Shown here: piece after piece, positions 1 through 10,073 of the stretch
Numbering within the stretch: the stretch's first letter is position 1
How the letters are laid out: every line of letters starts with the position of its first letter
DNA from: Prorocentrum cordatum
Taxonomy: Eukaryota > Sar > Dinophyceae > Prorocentrales > Prorocentraceae
Length of the DNA stretch: 64,000 nucleotides
Direction: 5' to 3'
NCBI GenBank assembly: GCA_963575745.1
Contig: CAUYUJ010018726.1
Coordinates: 965,112-1,029,111 of the forward strand
Program-made: the position numbers and the translations under genes
The notes under the pieces: generated by a model
What the model was told of the DNA's origin: nothing
Database searches by the model: none
Seen by the model: the letters and a program-made list of their open reading frames with translations, nothing else

Positions 1-2120
1 AAAGAGTAGGGGGCGATGATGCGGAGGAGGCGCAGTGGGAGGTTGGAGGTCGGGGGCGAGAAGGATAATGGCGTCGACGCGGAGGAAGAAGACGACGATG
101 ACGAACAAGTCGACGATGACGACGACGACGCCGACGGCGCAGGCTGATCAGGAGCAGGAGGACGCACAAACACTCTTTGGAACCACCTTGGCTCAAACAG
201 CGTTCCTTGGGGGGCTGCGTCAAAGCTTTGCAACAAATGACAGGAGGGGGTCCCCTGGCCTTCCCCCCGACCTCGCCCCCCCCCCTTCTCCCCTCCTGGC
301 CCCCTCCCTCTTGCCCCCCCCCGCCCTCTGCCTCCCTTCCGTCCCCCTGAAAGCTCGTTTTGGAATTCCCCCCCCCGGCCCTTTTGCTTCCCCCCAACCA
401 CCACCTCAAGCTGTTCGTAACGCGGGATTGAAAATCTGCTCCCGCCCCCCCAACCGCCACACACCCCGTCGCCTTCCCTCGTCGCACGGGCGCCCCGCCC
501 CCCCTCGTCTTAGTTAAAAAAATTCGTTTTCGATCGTCGCACCCCGTCCCCGCCTGGGAGGAACGAGAAAAAACTCAGTGAGACGTTTCGGTGGAGCGCT
601 CGGTGTTTCCTTGGTTTTTTTTTGTGCCCCCCATGAGCAGTTTGGGGGGAGGATCGGCCTCGCCCGTCGCTGCCCTTGCCATTGCGTTCTCATGTCGCGC
701 GGGCCGTTCCAGGGCTGCTCCCAAAACGGTGCGTTTTGTTTTGTTGTGGGGGGGGGCCTGGGCGGGGAAATGGACTGCGGGAAGTCCCATGGCGGGGGGG
801 GGACATCGCAACCTGGGCCGGGGGACTCTCAAAACAGTGGTGGGGACATTCCAACACAGCGGCTTTGGAAACTCATCCCCCATGCTTGGGAGCTCCGCCC
901 CCCCACCCGCTTTGGATTTCCACCTCTGGTTTTGTTAGTTTCCTTTTTTTCTCTCTCTATCCGCCTTCCCCCCTTTTCCCCGTCCCCTCCCCACCTGCCC
1001 CCCTCCCAAAACGTGAGAGCAACTCGGGAGCTGTCCGTTTGGCGTGGGGACGGATGGGGGGGGATTATAACGAGGGGGTCCACAATTGCCGTTTTGGAAT
1101 TGTCCGTCACCGTTTTGGGAGTTCCCCACCCACCCCCAGCGCCCCCAGTTTAGGATGTATCCCCCCTGTTCTGGCCCTTTCCCGCCCCCGTTCGCCCCCC
1201 CCCCCCCCCTCCGCCCTCCCGAAAAATAGCTTGTTTTGGGAGCAACCCAGGAGCTGTCCGTTTCGGTCGTGAACGGAATGTGGGGGGGTGGGGAGGAGAA
1301 GGGGGCTGAGACGGGGGGGAAGGGGGGGGGGAAATCCTAGAGCGCACGGGGCAGTCATAACCCAGATTCGGATTGCCCCCCTGTGTTTTGGGAGTTCCCT
1401 TTCCCAGCCCCCCCGCGCCCCCCCAACAAAAAACGTTTTGGGAACAACCGGGAGCGGTTCGTTTGTTGAGGTGGGGGGCGGGGGCGTGGGGAGGGGAAAG
1501 AGGCTTAGATCAAATCCCAAATCGGGGGGGCATTTCCTTCCCCGCCCCTCTTCCCCCTTCCTCTCCTCCCCCCAAAACGGACAGCTTGGGATATTCCCCC
1601 TTGCCCCCACCGTAGTCCTATTTGGTTACGCCAGCCTGGTCGGTGTGAAGGCGTTTCAATATTAGCCCTGGCGCCTCCCCCCTTTTTTTCCGCGCGCTAG
1701 GAGAATCCGCGGGGCGGGGCAACGAAACCACAAAAGGCCCGACGCGATCGACCAGGCAGACGCACGTGCCCGCCCCGCCCCCGCCCCGCCCCCTCTCTTT
1801 GGTGTTTCGAGTCAAGAGGTGATTTCCACGCTGTGGAAGTATTCCCCCCTTAGTTGTTGACAGGTTGAAGAAGGTTGTTCGAACGTGTCCTCTTAACTCC
1901 GAAGTCCCCCTTCTTTAAAGTAGTTGAAAGGTTTAAGTGGCTGTTAACAGCTTTCCTCTTAACTCTGAAAAACTATCGAGAGGGACGGTGTTGGGGGGGG
2001 GGACGGGTGGGGACGTGGGGGGAAAGGGGGCGGAAATTGCACGGGGGGTTTAAAGGCTTTAGCATGTGATAGCGGATTCTGGGTAAAATCTGACGTGCCT
2101 CGACCCGTAAGGATTCGTCG
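1..2120. other. G/C-tract noncoding DNA with dispersed repeats
   Basis: No convincing gene is seen. The stretch is dominated by long runs of C and G, so open frames here are low-complexity. A phrase of the form 'GGAGCTGTCCGTTT', preceded by 'GGGAGCAAC', recurs at about 1017-1046, 1238-1267 and 1440-1472, and in inverted form near 706-740. 'CGTTTTGGGAGTTCCC' recurs near 1112 and 1386. A short direct repeat ('TCCTCTTAACTC') occurs at about 1888 and 1954. This looks like decayed dispersed repeat DNA. Confidence 0.5.
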
Positions 2121-2624
2121 GAGTCATATTTGGGATTTGGGCGTCTTTTGGAGATTTCTGGGGACCCCATGAGGCAGCTTAGGCCGATGCTGGAGAATAT
2201 GGGGGCTCGTTTCAGTCTTCCGCGAACGGTCTTGAAGCATGTCGTGGTTTTGCAGCGGTCTTTGAAAATCTTGTACTCGTCTGGAGGCCGAAGACGTCGC
2301 CAGGCAGCAGCATCAGAGATGGGGTCAAATGGCGGTAGCTAGTACGGTCAGGCCAGTCCTAGAAGACCCGTTGAAATTATCCCAGACAACCAGCACGCGT
2401 TCCAGCACGCCTCAACGTGCCCAAGACGTGGTGGCGGATATCAGCGTGCGTGCGCATGCATGCTGGCTGACGTATACATCGATGCGCGCTGCAGTTGCAA
2501 ACGTATGTTCGACTACCATGCCAAGATGGATGATGAGGAAGAGGCCTCGCCCTCCCCCTGCCCCCCTCTTCCGTCCTTCCTCCTGCCTTCCTCCTTCCCT
2601 GGGTCCCTCCTCCCTCCTCCTTCC

Positions 2625-2830
2625 TCTCCTCCTCCTCCTCCTCCTCCTCCTCCTCCTCGTCCGCCTCCTCCTCCTCCTCTAAATACCTTCTCGCCTCGTC
2701 GTCGCCCTCCTCCCCCTCCCGCTCCTCCCCCTCCTCCTCCTCCTCCTCCTCCTCCTCCTCCTCCTCCTCCTCCTCTTCCTCCTCCTCCTCGTCCTCCCCC
2801 TCCTCCTTCTCCTCGTCTTCCCCCCCCATC
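2625..2830. repeat. (CCT)n trinucleotide microsatellite
   Basis: Nearly uninterrupted CTC/CCT triplets with a few CGT and TTC interruptions. Poly-Pro, poly-Leu and poly-Glu readings in different frames come from the repeat itself. Flanking DNA (2121-2620 and 2830-3130) shows no recognisable gene. Confidence 0.9.
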
Positions 2831-3135
2831 CCCTCCTCGTGTGGTCCTCCCTGCATCTGCACGCAGGTGCCATGACCCAGCCCTGCGTGTGCACCGATCT
2901 CCGGCCCTTGGATGAGCAGGAGGTGGATAACGAGGCAGAGCAGGATGATGAGGATGCGACTTTGGCGTTGAGCGCGTGGCTGTGTGGCCCTTTTCTCCTG
3001 GACAGAACCTCGCTAAGCCTGAGTCCTGAAACCTGAGGCCTCCTTCCCCCCTCCTTCAAGCGCGCCGACTCAGCCTCGGCTGCACCTGGAGTGCAGAGAA
3101 AGCTTGCAGCACCAGGGCCAGCATTCGGCCCTTCA

Positions 3136-3255
3136 CCGCTGTGGGGAGGAGGAGGATGCGCAGGAGGGGCTGGAGCAGCAGGAGGAGGAGGAGGAGCAGC
3201 AGTAGCAGAAGCACGAGGAGGAGGAGGAGGAGGAGGAGGAGGAGGAGGAGGAGGA
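3136..3255. repeat. (AGG)n trinucleotide microsatellite
   Basis: GGA/AGG triplets with GCA interruptions. It is complementary in type to the (CCT)n block 300 bp upstream. Open frames across it are low-complexity. Confidence 0.9.
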
Positions 3256-3459
3256 CAGGCACGGCGCTACTTCTTGGTCGGCATCGCGGGGCCTCAGCGG
3301 GTTCTCTCGCCGCTCCTGGGGAGACGTTCGGCCAGCACCCATCGAGGCCGCCTGCAGGATCGGCCCCAGCATTCTCCCGTCGGCTATTGACGCCGCGGTG
3401 CAGTCGTAGCTGCTCGTTGTTCGAGTTCACAGTGGCTTCCTTCTGTGCACAGAACATAT

Positions 3460-3481
3460 CCGCAGCCTTTGTGGCTCCAGA
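3460..3481 (+). other. Relict spliced-leader sequence, copy 1
   Basis: The 22 bases beginning TCCGCAGCC and ending GGCTCCAG match the dinoflagellate spliced leader at 18 of 22 positions by eye. The segment sits 76 bp upstream of the ATG of plastid-protein gene copy 1, in the same orientation. Spliced leaders are added to dinoflagellate mRNAs by trans-splicing. A decayed genomic copy in front of an intronless gene is the known signature of an mRNA that was reverse-transcribed and reinserted. Equivalent sites precede the two other copies. Confidence 0.65.
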
Positions 3482-3557
3482 TCTCCATTGAGCTCTGGGA
3501 GGAGGGCGTGCCCCTTCGTCCTTCTCGCCGCTTCGCAGGGCCTCCCCTCTTCGAGCG

Positions 3558-4238
3558 ATGGCTGGCCGGCGCACGCATGCACTCGGCGCCGTTGTCCTCG
3601 GGCTGGGGTTCGTCGTGGCCGCACTGGTGGCCCTCAGCTCCGGCAGCGCTTTCGTTGGATCTCCGGTGCAGCTGAGAGCGAGACAGGGCGCGGTCCCCCT
3701 GCGGGCGGAGGGTGAGAAGTCCGTCGCGCTCGTGAAGGTCACCGAGGAGAATGCCATCACCACGGCCAGCCTCCTGGGCGGCACCGTCGGCCTGCTTACG
3801 GGGGGCGTCTGGATCGGGGCGGCCCTCTTCGCGGTGTCGTCCTATTTGTCCAGGCAGGAGGATTCCGATGTGTCCAAAGCCCTGAAGGGCGTATCTTCCA
3901 CTGCCCTCGAGGCGCTCAACTTCGGCGCCTACCTGAATGACAAGTATGCGGTCACGAGCACGGTCAGTGATTCCTTTGCGAGCGCCCTGGAGTCGAACCC
4001 TGAGACGAAGAAGACGATTGACGATGCTTGGAGCGGCGTCAAGGATGCCTACACGTCAGTCGACCAAGACGTCGGCATCAAGGACACCCTGGGCACCATC
4101 CTGGCCTCTGGCAGCGAACTCGCTTCTCAGGCCGTCGACAAGGCCGTGGAGCTGAACAATAAGTACAAGTTTGTGGACCAGATCGGGGAGAAGATCTCGG
4201 AGGTCGTCGATCAGGTACAGTCATCTAAGAAGGCCTGA
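3558..4238 (+). CDS. Plastid-targeted membrane protein, copy 1 (226 aa)
   Basis: The protein is intact, and its start is the ATG shared by all three copies. Residues 8-28 are a hydrophobic signal peptide. They are followed by AFVGSP (Phe32), which fits the FVAP motif at the start of dinoflagellate plastid transit peptides, and then by a basic stretch (LRARQGAVPLRA). Residues about 68-97 are Gly/Ala-rich and hydrophobic, probably one or two membrane segments. The C-terminal 125 residues are acidic and helical, with SDVSKALKGVSS and GEKISEVV as landmarks. I do not recognise a named family; it is probably a conserved plastid membrane protein of unknown function. This copy is the most divergent of the three, with VELNNKYKFVDQ replacing VELNGQYKITDK. 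There are no introns. A relict spliced leader lies upstream at 3460-3481. Confidence 0.88.
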   Translation: MAGRRTHALGAVVLGLGFVVAALVALSSGSAFVGSPVQLRARQGAVPLRAEGEKSVALVKVTEENAITTASLLGGTVGLLTGGVWIGAALFAVSSYLSRQEDSDVSKALKGVSSTALEALNFGAYLNDKYAVTSTVSDSFASALESNPETKKTIDDAWSGVKDAYTSVDQDVGIKDTLGTILASGSELASQAVDKAVELNNKYKFVDQIGEKISEVVDQVQSSKKA

Positions 4239-4330
4239 GTCAACGGCGCGCGGCTTGCGATGCAGTCAGCCTATTTTTTTCAACGGTGCGAGTCTGCGAT
4301 GCAGTCAATTCGCCAGCGCATTCGAGCGGG
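4239..4330 (+). repeat. 3' UTR direct repeat of the plastid gene family
   Basis: Directly after the TGA, a unit of about 45 bp containing 'GCGATGCAGTCA' and a short T run occurs twice (near 4258 and 4298). The same double unit follows copy 2 (18466-18550) and copy 3 (26442-26522). It therefore belonged to the ancestral transcript and was copied with the gene. Confidence 0.6.
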
Positions 4331-5890
4331 CTGGACTCGCACAGAGAACGCATGTTTGTGGGGCCTCAGTGGTGTTCCTCTCGACTCCCAGGGAGACTTT
4401 CGGGCCCTCCCCACCACCCAGCAAGGCCGTCTACAGGGGGGAGCCCCCATTTCTCCTTTCGGCGGTAGGTCCGTCGGAACGGTCGTAGCTGCTCGTGCCT
4501 GTTTTTGCTCGCAGTCGCCAAGACCGTCGGCACTGTTCTCCGTACCTTCGCTTGCACCCCACGAACTCACAAACATCCTTGCTCTCGACTCTGATCACGT
4601 CATCCAGTACTGAGAGCGGGCTGATTGTGCGACGCAATCATGGCACGTGAGGGGGCCCTTTCATTTACAACTCGCATGCGTGATGCATGGCGGTTGCTTG
4701 TCTACCATTTTGTTTGTGGGCCACGGCTATGCGTGCTTGGTTGCGCACATGCAACAGGAAGGCAGGCATAGGCTCGTGTGAGAGGGATGCGGGGCCGCAG
4801 CGCAAAGGATGCAGTTTGATTTGCAGGGACGTGCGCCTGCGCGCGTGCTAATCATGTTTTCGAATTTCATTCACATAAGCGCGCATGTGAACATGTGCCT
4901 GTGTCTGTATACCAGGGCGTCGACGTACACAGATGTCCAGCGGACCACTCTTGCTAGTCTCTCGGATTGCGAACGAGTTTTGATAATGTAGTGGTGCTGT
5001 AGCGCACCTGGCCACATACACATATTGTGAAGGCCTTGCGGCCGGTGCCGACGACCCAGAAGGACAACGACGACGACGACGACGACCACGACGACAACGA
5101 CAACGACGAACTGATGACCCTGCGACAGGCTCGGGACATGGGGAGTATTTGATGCGCGCGTAAATTGTGCGTGTTCGTCCGAATTTGTTTCGCAAATATT
5201 ATTGGGAATCTCGTTCAAATTCAATTCCGACCCTCCATCCTTCCAAACTCCGCCGCAGGCGCCAGGAAACATACTGATTTCAAATTGCGGCCGTACCCCC
5301 AAATTGGAGGCATACCCCCTGCGTTGCCCAGGACCCCCCAGGAACCCCAGGGGGCCTGGCGGAGTCTGCTGGTTTCTGTAGGACTCTGCCAACCCTCCAT
5401 CCTGGAGGATTCCTTCCTGGGCGCTCTCTTGGAACCGTTTCGGGCCGTCTTGGAAGCCGCTTGGGCCGTTTCGAGGCCATCTTAGGTCGTCTTGCATCTT
5501 GGGCTGTCTTGAATCGGCATTGGGTAATCTTGGCGGCCCCCTTGGCCTAGTTGAGCCATGTTGGCCGCCATCTTGGACTTTTCGGACGGCGCCAGGGGCA
5601 TGTCTCGGCGCCGACGAGGCTTCGGGAAGTGGGAGCGGCGCATGCAGCCTGGCGTGAGGAAGAGGGTGACCCCAAGACATTTCACAGGAACGCTACAAGA
5701 CAACTCACAGGCATTCTAACCCGCCTCTGCCGTGCAGGCGCGGCGGCGGATCTGAGTCCTGTGGCCCTGGCCCCTTGGCGGCTGCCGTGGGCACGCACGC
5801 GCTGCGCGTTGTGCGTTTGAACGTGTTCCTCCTACCCCGCCTCCTCCAACGCCCTCGCCCCCGAGTCTTCCAGCGTCCTCCCGCCCTCTC
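4331..5890. other. Intergenic DNA with minisatellite relics
   Basis: No gene is recognised. A GC-rich phrase 'GAAGGCCTTGCGGCCGG' (about 5029-5046) leads into a short (GAC)n run at 5070-5110; the same pairing of motifs recurs near 55040. From about 5430 to 5590, inverted copies of the CCAAGACGGCC minisatellite (here GGCCGTCTTGG) appear. This is the family that fills 21.35-22.5 kb. Confidence 0.45.
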
Positions 5891-5893
5891 CCC

Positions 5894-5915
5894 TCCGTAG
5901 CCATTCTGGTTCATG
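5894..5915 (+). other. Possible relict spliced leader
   Basis: Twenty-two bases starting TCCGTAGCCATT match the dinoflagellate spliced leader at 19 of 22 positions by eye (differences at positions 13, 17 and 21). A second truncated start, CCGTAGGCC, follows at about 5921, as would result from repeated rounds of leader addition. No clear gene follows, only open frame of uncertain coding value up to the copia-like element. Confidence 0.5.
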
Positions 5916-6652
5916 CCTTTCCGTAGGCCCCCCCTCCTGGACCTTGCCCCTCGGAGTGCCCTGCGACCACCCCAGATTCACGGGGCAACGCGGCGGGCGT
6001 GAGGGACGGTGGGGGGGGGGCTTTGGGCTCGCGGAGTGATGGCAGCGGGACGCGCCCCATGCGGTGGCGCCATCGGCTCGACTCGTGCATCGCGGAGGCC
6101 ACGCGCGAGCGAGCACGCACGCTTTTCTGCAGTTCGGCTCATCTCCAGGCTCCAGGCAGACCTGTATGCGGCTGTGCAGGACAGGAACGAGGTGCTGCAG
6201 GTCCTCGAGATGCTCGTCGGCGACGAGGCCATCTTACAGAGGGTCCTCGCGGGCCTCCCCGCCCTGGCCGTCCTGGTCGCGGGGCGCATCCCCAGCTTCG
6301 AGGACAGCTTCGGGCACTACAGCCACTGCAGGGACACCTGCTGCATCTGCGGGGCAACCTGCTGCACCTCCATATGCGTGGCCAAACCCAACAGCAACCA
6401 TGCCAGCTACAGAAATGCAGATGCCTCTGGTAGCCGAGTCAGCAGCTACTGCAGGGAAACCTGCTGCAACGATGCCAGCAGGGTTGCCCGCCAATCATGC
6501 GTGGCTGAGACGCATGGAGAGAGCCACGGAGGCAAGCTCACAATGGCTTCGCACGCCATGTGGCAGGGCGCGGGGACACCCGCTACGCTCGCGCAGAACC
6601 GAGGGCCCAGCGAGCGCGCGGCAGATAGCCGTGCGCGCCGACGAGGACACCT

Positions 6653-7186
6653 TTGATAACATGCCGCCTATTTAACAACATCCTTTTATGTGTGACGAGT
6701 ACCCCTCTGCATGGATTTTCAAACAGCAACAAACCTATGGCAGAAGAGGGGGCCGGGGGGTACATGAACGTCTTTACATCTACGACGAGGGACCAGTGGC
6801 TGCTGCATCAAAAGCGTCGCAAGGGCATGCGCGGCACGACGCTGTCCGCTGTGCTGGGCATATTCGGTGAACGACATGAGTTAGCCCTAGCCGCGAACAG
6901 GGGAACTATGACGGATGGAATGCTGACTATCCTGCTGGACGTTGGCAGCAATCCAAGCATCATTGGTTTGAGAACTGCGCAGACATTCGAGCAAATTTCA
7001 CGCTTGCATGGACACGACGTCAGAAGGCTGAATCTGACGAAGAGACTGTGCGTGTCTGGAGTGGGAATTGGAGCCGCCGTTTGCGAAAAGTCAATGCACT
7101 GCAAAGTCGAGGGCGACTCCGCGGGGACACCCGCTATTGTCAGGCTAGACACCCTCTCATCTACCCGCAATCCTGGGGCTGAGTAG
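6653..7186 (+). pseudogene. Element A aspartic-protease-like segment
   Basis: An open stretch of the polyprotein. It contains RHELALAANRG followed by TILLDVGSNPSIIG, with the putative catalytic Asp at 6938-6940. Retroviral-type proteases normally have D-[ST]-G-A; here the reading is D-V-G-S-N, and element B has D-I-G-S-N at 31453. A downstream LNLTKRLCVSGVG segment resembles the second half of the fold. The A copy stays open through the domain whereas B is frameshifted. The open frame has no clear start codon and is probably an internal piece of a larger frame. A hairpin motif at 7121-7134 reads in another frame, marking a likely frameshift nearby. Confidence 0.55.
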
Positions 7187-7260
7187 CATGTCGAACACGC
7201 GTATCATCCTGATCCTTGAGCAGGGACATGAAAATATGATAAAGCGCGTGTTCTACCGCT

Positions 7261-7930
7261 GCTAGCGGAACACCGGTGGGGTCACTGCCGGTTCGAGACC
7301 CCCCCCCCGCCCCCTCCGGAAAACCAGGGGGGGGGGGGGATCGCTGCCGGTTCGAACCCCCTTCCCCCAGGTCATCATGAAAAGGGGGGGGGGGGGGGTC
7401 ACTGCCGGTTCGAAGCCCCCCCCCCCCCTCGAGCTCGAAAGCCCGGGGGGTCACTGCCGGTTCGACCCCCCCCCCCCTCGAAAACCGAAGGGGGGTGCGG
7501 ACAGTGGTGGGGGCGGTGGTGGTGGGGCAGCGGTGAGGGGACAGCGGGACAGCGGTGGGGCAGTGGGACAGTGGCGGGGGCGGTAGTGGCGGGGACGATG
7601 GTGAGGACAATGGTGGGAACAGTGGGGACAGTGGGACAGTGGTGGGGACGGTGGTGGTGGGTACAGCGGTGTGGGGACAGTGGGAATGTGGTGGAAACAG
7701 TAGGACAGTGGAGGGCACAGTGGTGGTGGGGACAGTGGTGATGGCGGTGGCGAGGACGGCGGTGGGACAATGGGACAGAGGTGCAGTGGGGGCAGTGGTA
7801 GGGACAGTGGGGACAGTGGTGGGAACAGTGGGACAGCTCAGTGGTTCGAACCGGTAGTGACCCCCCCCTTCCTTTTTTTTTTGGGGGGGGGTTCGAACCG
7901 GTAGTGGCCCCCCTCGGTTTTCGAGCTCGA
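7261..7930. repeat. B-box-like repeat array flanking a GGGACAGTGG minisatellite
   Basis: The phrase GTCACTGCCGGTTCGAA occurs four times forward (about 7281, 7340, 7398, 7450; spacing 52-60 bp). It occurs twice inverted (7843-7860 and 7891-7907). Between them, 7495-7840 is a minisatellite of a GGGACAGTGG-like unit. Each phrase is bounded by G or C runs. GGTTCGAACC resembles the tRNA T-loop / Pol III B box, so a SINE or tRNA-derived origin is possible. The block interrupts element A between its protease and the next linker. Confidence 0.65.
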
Positions 7931-8082
7931 GGGGGGGGGGGTTAGGGGAGGGGGGGGGCGGGGGAAGGGGGGGGGGGAAGGGGGGGGGGGGGGCAGCAGG
8001 GGGGGGGAGGGGGGATTTTCGGAGGGGGGGGGGGGGCGGGGTCCGGAGGAAGAGGGCGGCAATTTTCCATAGTGAAGCGGCG

Positions 8083-8465
8083 GTGGATCACGCTCTCTCA
8101 AATATGATCATCCCAGGCGCAGACATGAACGGGTTCCTCCTCGGTAAGGGCGCCAGGGTGTTGGACCTGATAAAGACACCATCAGGACATCTGGCGATCA
8201 TGCTCGACGAGCACGGGGAAGTAACGGAGGCCGATGGTTCCACAGTTTCTACCATCACGGCCAACCCTCAGTGCGAGGAGACGCTCGTGTTCATCAAGGA
8301 GACTGCAGGTGTGGAGCCGATTGCGGGACAACCTGCGTCTAGCAGCGCGGGGGCACCCGCCCCCAACGACGCCCGCACTTGCATAGCGCCCCAGGACGCC
8401 AAGGGCATGAGTCACTCCATCAACGAGGATACATTTTCATATGCGATCCAGCTTATGGTGAAGTC
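8083..8465 (+). pseudogene. Element A linker segment after the protease
   Basis: The open reading matches element B at 31.79-32.16 kb. Shared landmarks are LLGKGARVLDL, KTPSGHL, ITANP and AGQPASSSAGAPA. Two hairpin motifs (8323-8336 and 8347-8360) encode AGQPA and AGAPA at the same positions as in B. Homology breaks off near 8465, where foreign repeat DNA begins; it resumes at about 10080 with PADQDFAVRN. I assign no biochemical function to this part of the polyprotein. Confidence 0.55.
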
Positions 8466-9151
8466 TCTTTTCCAAACAGAGAATAGATCCCCCCCCCGGC
8501 ATTATCCGCCCCCTTTTCGGGCATGTAAATCATATGTGAGTATGACCACATGCTCATCCTAAATATAAGAATTTTCATTTTCCCGGGGGAACCGGCATCG
8601 CCCCCCCCTGAGGTTCCCTTGAACAAATCAATACGCGGGGACATTTTTGGTTCTAACACAAGACTTTCTTGCGAACCCCTTGCAACAAATGGGACGAAGT
8701 GCGCGCGCGCGCGTCGTCGCGCGCGCATGCCGAAATCCTTCAAAAACTTTCGGCGTCGGAAGGGTTTCGCGATCGAGTTCCCAAAACGCACGAACACACA
8801 GGGTTTCGCAACACTGGTTTGCTAAAAAAGCTTACGCGCGAGCTGCTGCGAAAATTGCAAGAAACCCATAGGCTTTTTTGGTTGGAGATGTTCGCAGAAT
8901 GCCACCAAACGGGCTTCGCGCGCGCATGTCGAAATCTGTCGAACGCCCTTGCGCGCGCGCCGTCGCGAGCGAGAATTCTCTGCAAGAAAACGGGGCGAAG
9001 TGCAGACGCGCGCGTCGTCGCGCGCGCATGCCGAATTTCTCTAAAACCCATCGCTTTCGAAAGGGTTTCAAAATCGCGCGTCCAAAGCATTTGCAAACAC
9101 ACAAGGTTTCGCAACACGGATTTTCAACAAAAGCGCACGCGCGCGCTCTTG

Positions 9152-9182
<31 letters not shown>

Positions 9183-9790
9183 CTTCCTCCCGCGTCGTCG
9201 TCGTCGTCGTCGCCTACGCCGTCCTCTGTCTTTCCTCGTGTTCGTCGTTGTCGTCCTCTTTGGCGTCGTGGTCGTTTTCGTCGTCGTTTTCGCCGTGGTC
9301 GTCCTTCCTCCTCCTCCCTCGTCGTCGTCGTCCGTCGTCGGCGTCTCGTCGTCGTCCCTCCTATTTCGTCGCCGTCGTCGTCGTCGTCGTTGTCGTCGTC
9401 GTCGTCTTCCCTCTTCCCTCGTCGTTGTCGTCGTCGGCGTCGCCGTCCTTCCTCATTCTTCGTCGTCCGCGTCGTCGCCGTCCTCCTTCCTCCTTCGTCG
9501 TTGTCGTCGTTGTCGCCGTTGTCGCCGTCGTCGTCCTCTCTCCTCCCTCGTCGTCGTCTTCGTTGGCGACGTCGTCGTCGTCTTCGTCGTCGACGTCGGC
9601 GTCGGCGTCGTCGTCGTCTTCGTCGTCGTCGACGTCGGCGTCGTCGTCGTCGCCGCCGTCGTCGTCGTCGTCGTCGGCGTCGTGACGTCGTCGTCGTCGT
9701 CGGTGTCGTCGTTGTCGTCGTCGTCGGCGTCGTCGTCGTCGTCGTCGTTGTCATCGCCGTGGTCGTCGTCGGCGTCGGCGTCGTCGTCGT

Positions 9791-9824
<34 letters not shown>

Positions 9825-10065
9825 GGCGTCGTCGAAGTCGTTGGAGACGTCGTCGGTGTCGTCGTAGTCGTTGCCGGCTGCGTCGTCGTTGTCGTTGTCG
9901 TCGTCGGCGTCGCTGTCGCTGGCAAGTGCCATTTGGTACCCGCCGTCACGGTCATTGAGATTTTGCAAACCAAGTTGCGGGTGGGTGGGCGGGGTGCTTG
10001 CAAGAGCGCGGGATGTGTCAACTCATTTGTCAAAACCAACAACACCTTGAAGACCTAGTATCGCG
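8466..10065. other. Repeat-rich insertion splitting element A
   Basis: Element B is continuous across this junction, so these 1.6 kb are foreign to the element. From 8690 to 9150 a block of roughly 300 bp occurs twice. Each copy has 'GGNCGAAGTGC', an alternating CGCGCGCG run, 'GCATGCCGAA' and 'GGTTTCGCAACAC'. From 9145 to 9925 it is (GTC)n/(GAC)n triplet repeat. Long open frames here are low-complexity and probably not genes. Confidence 0.6.
9145..9925. repeat. (GTC)n compound microsatellite, about 780 bp
   Basis: GTC triplets with GCC, GTT and CTC interruptions throughout. All six frames give homopolymer-like peptides (Arg, Ser, Val, Thr, Asp), as expected from slippage rather than a gene. 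Confidence 0.9.
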
Positions 10066-10073
10066 GGGACGCG

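Noticed and set aside
165-203. 'ACCACCTTGGCTCAAA' as a spliced-leader relic
   Set aside because: Only about 15 of 22 positions match and the agreement is confined to the last half; chance is likely in this composition.
3136-3255. CRISPR-like array among the many repeats
   Set aside because: No regular repeat-spacer structure with unique spacers anywhere in the window; the repeats are microsatellites and minisatellites.
5546-5575. Inverted spliced-leader relic ('GTTGAGCCATGTTGGC')
   Set aside because: The match needs a 5-base gap and the sequence is explained by the surrounding GGCCGTCTTGG minisatellite.
7281-7470. tRNA genes
   Set aside because: Only the T-loop-like phrase is present; no acceptor, D or anticodon arms could be folded around it.
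9068-10045. Long Thr/Arg/Asp-rich minus-strand frame
   Set aside because: It lies wholly on (GTC)n repeat; all frames are open and low-complexity.
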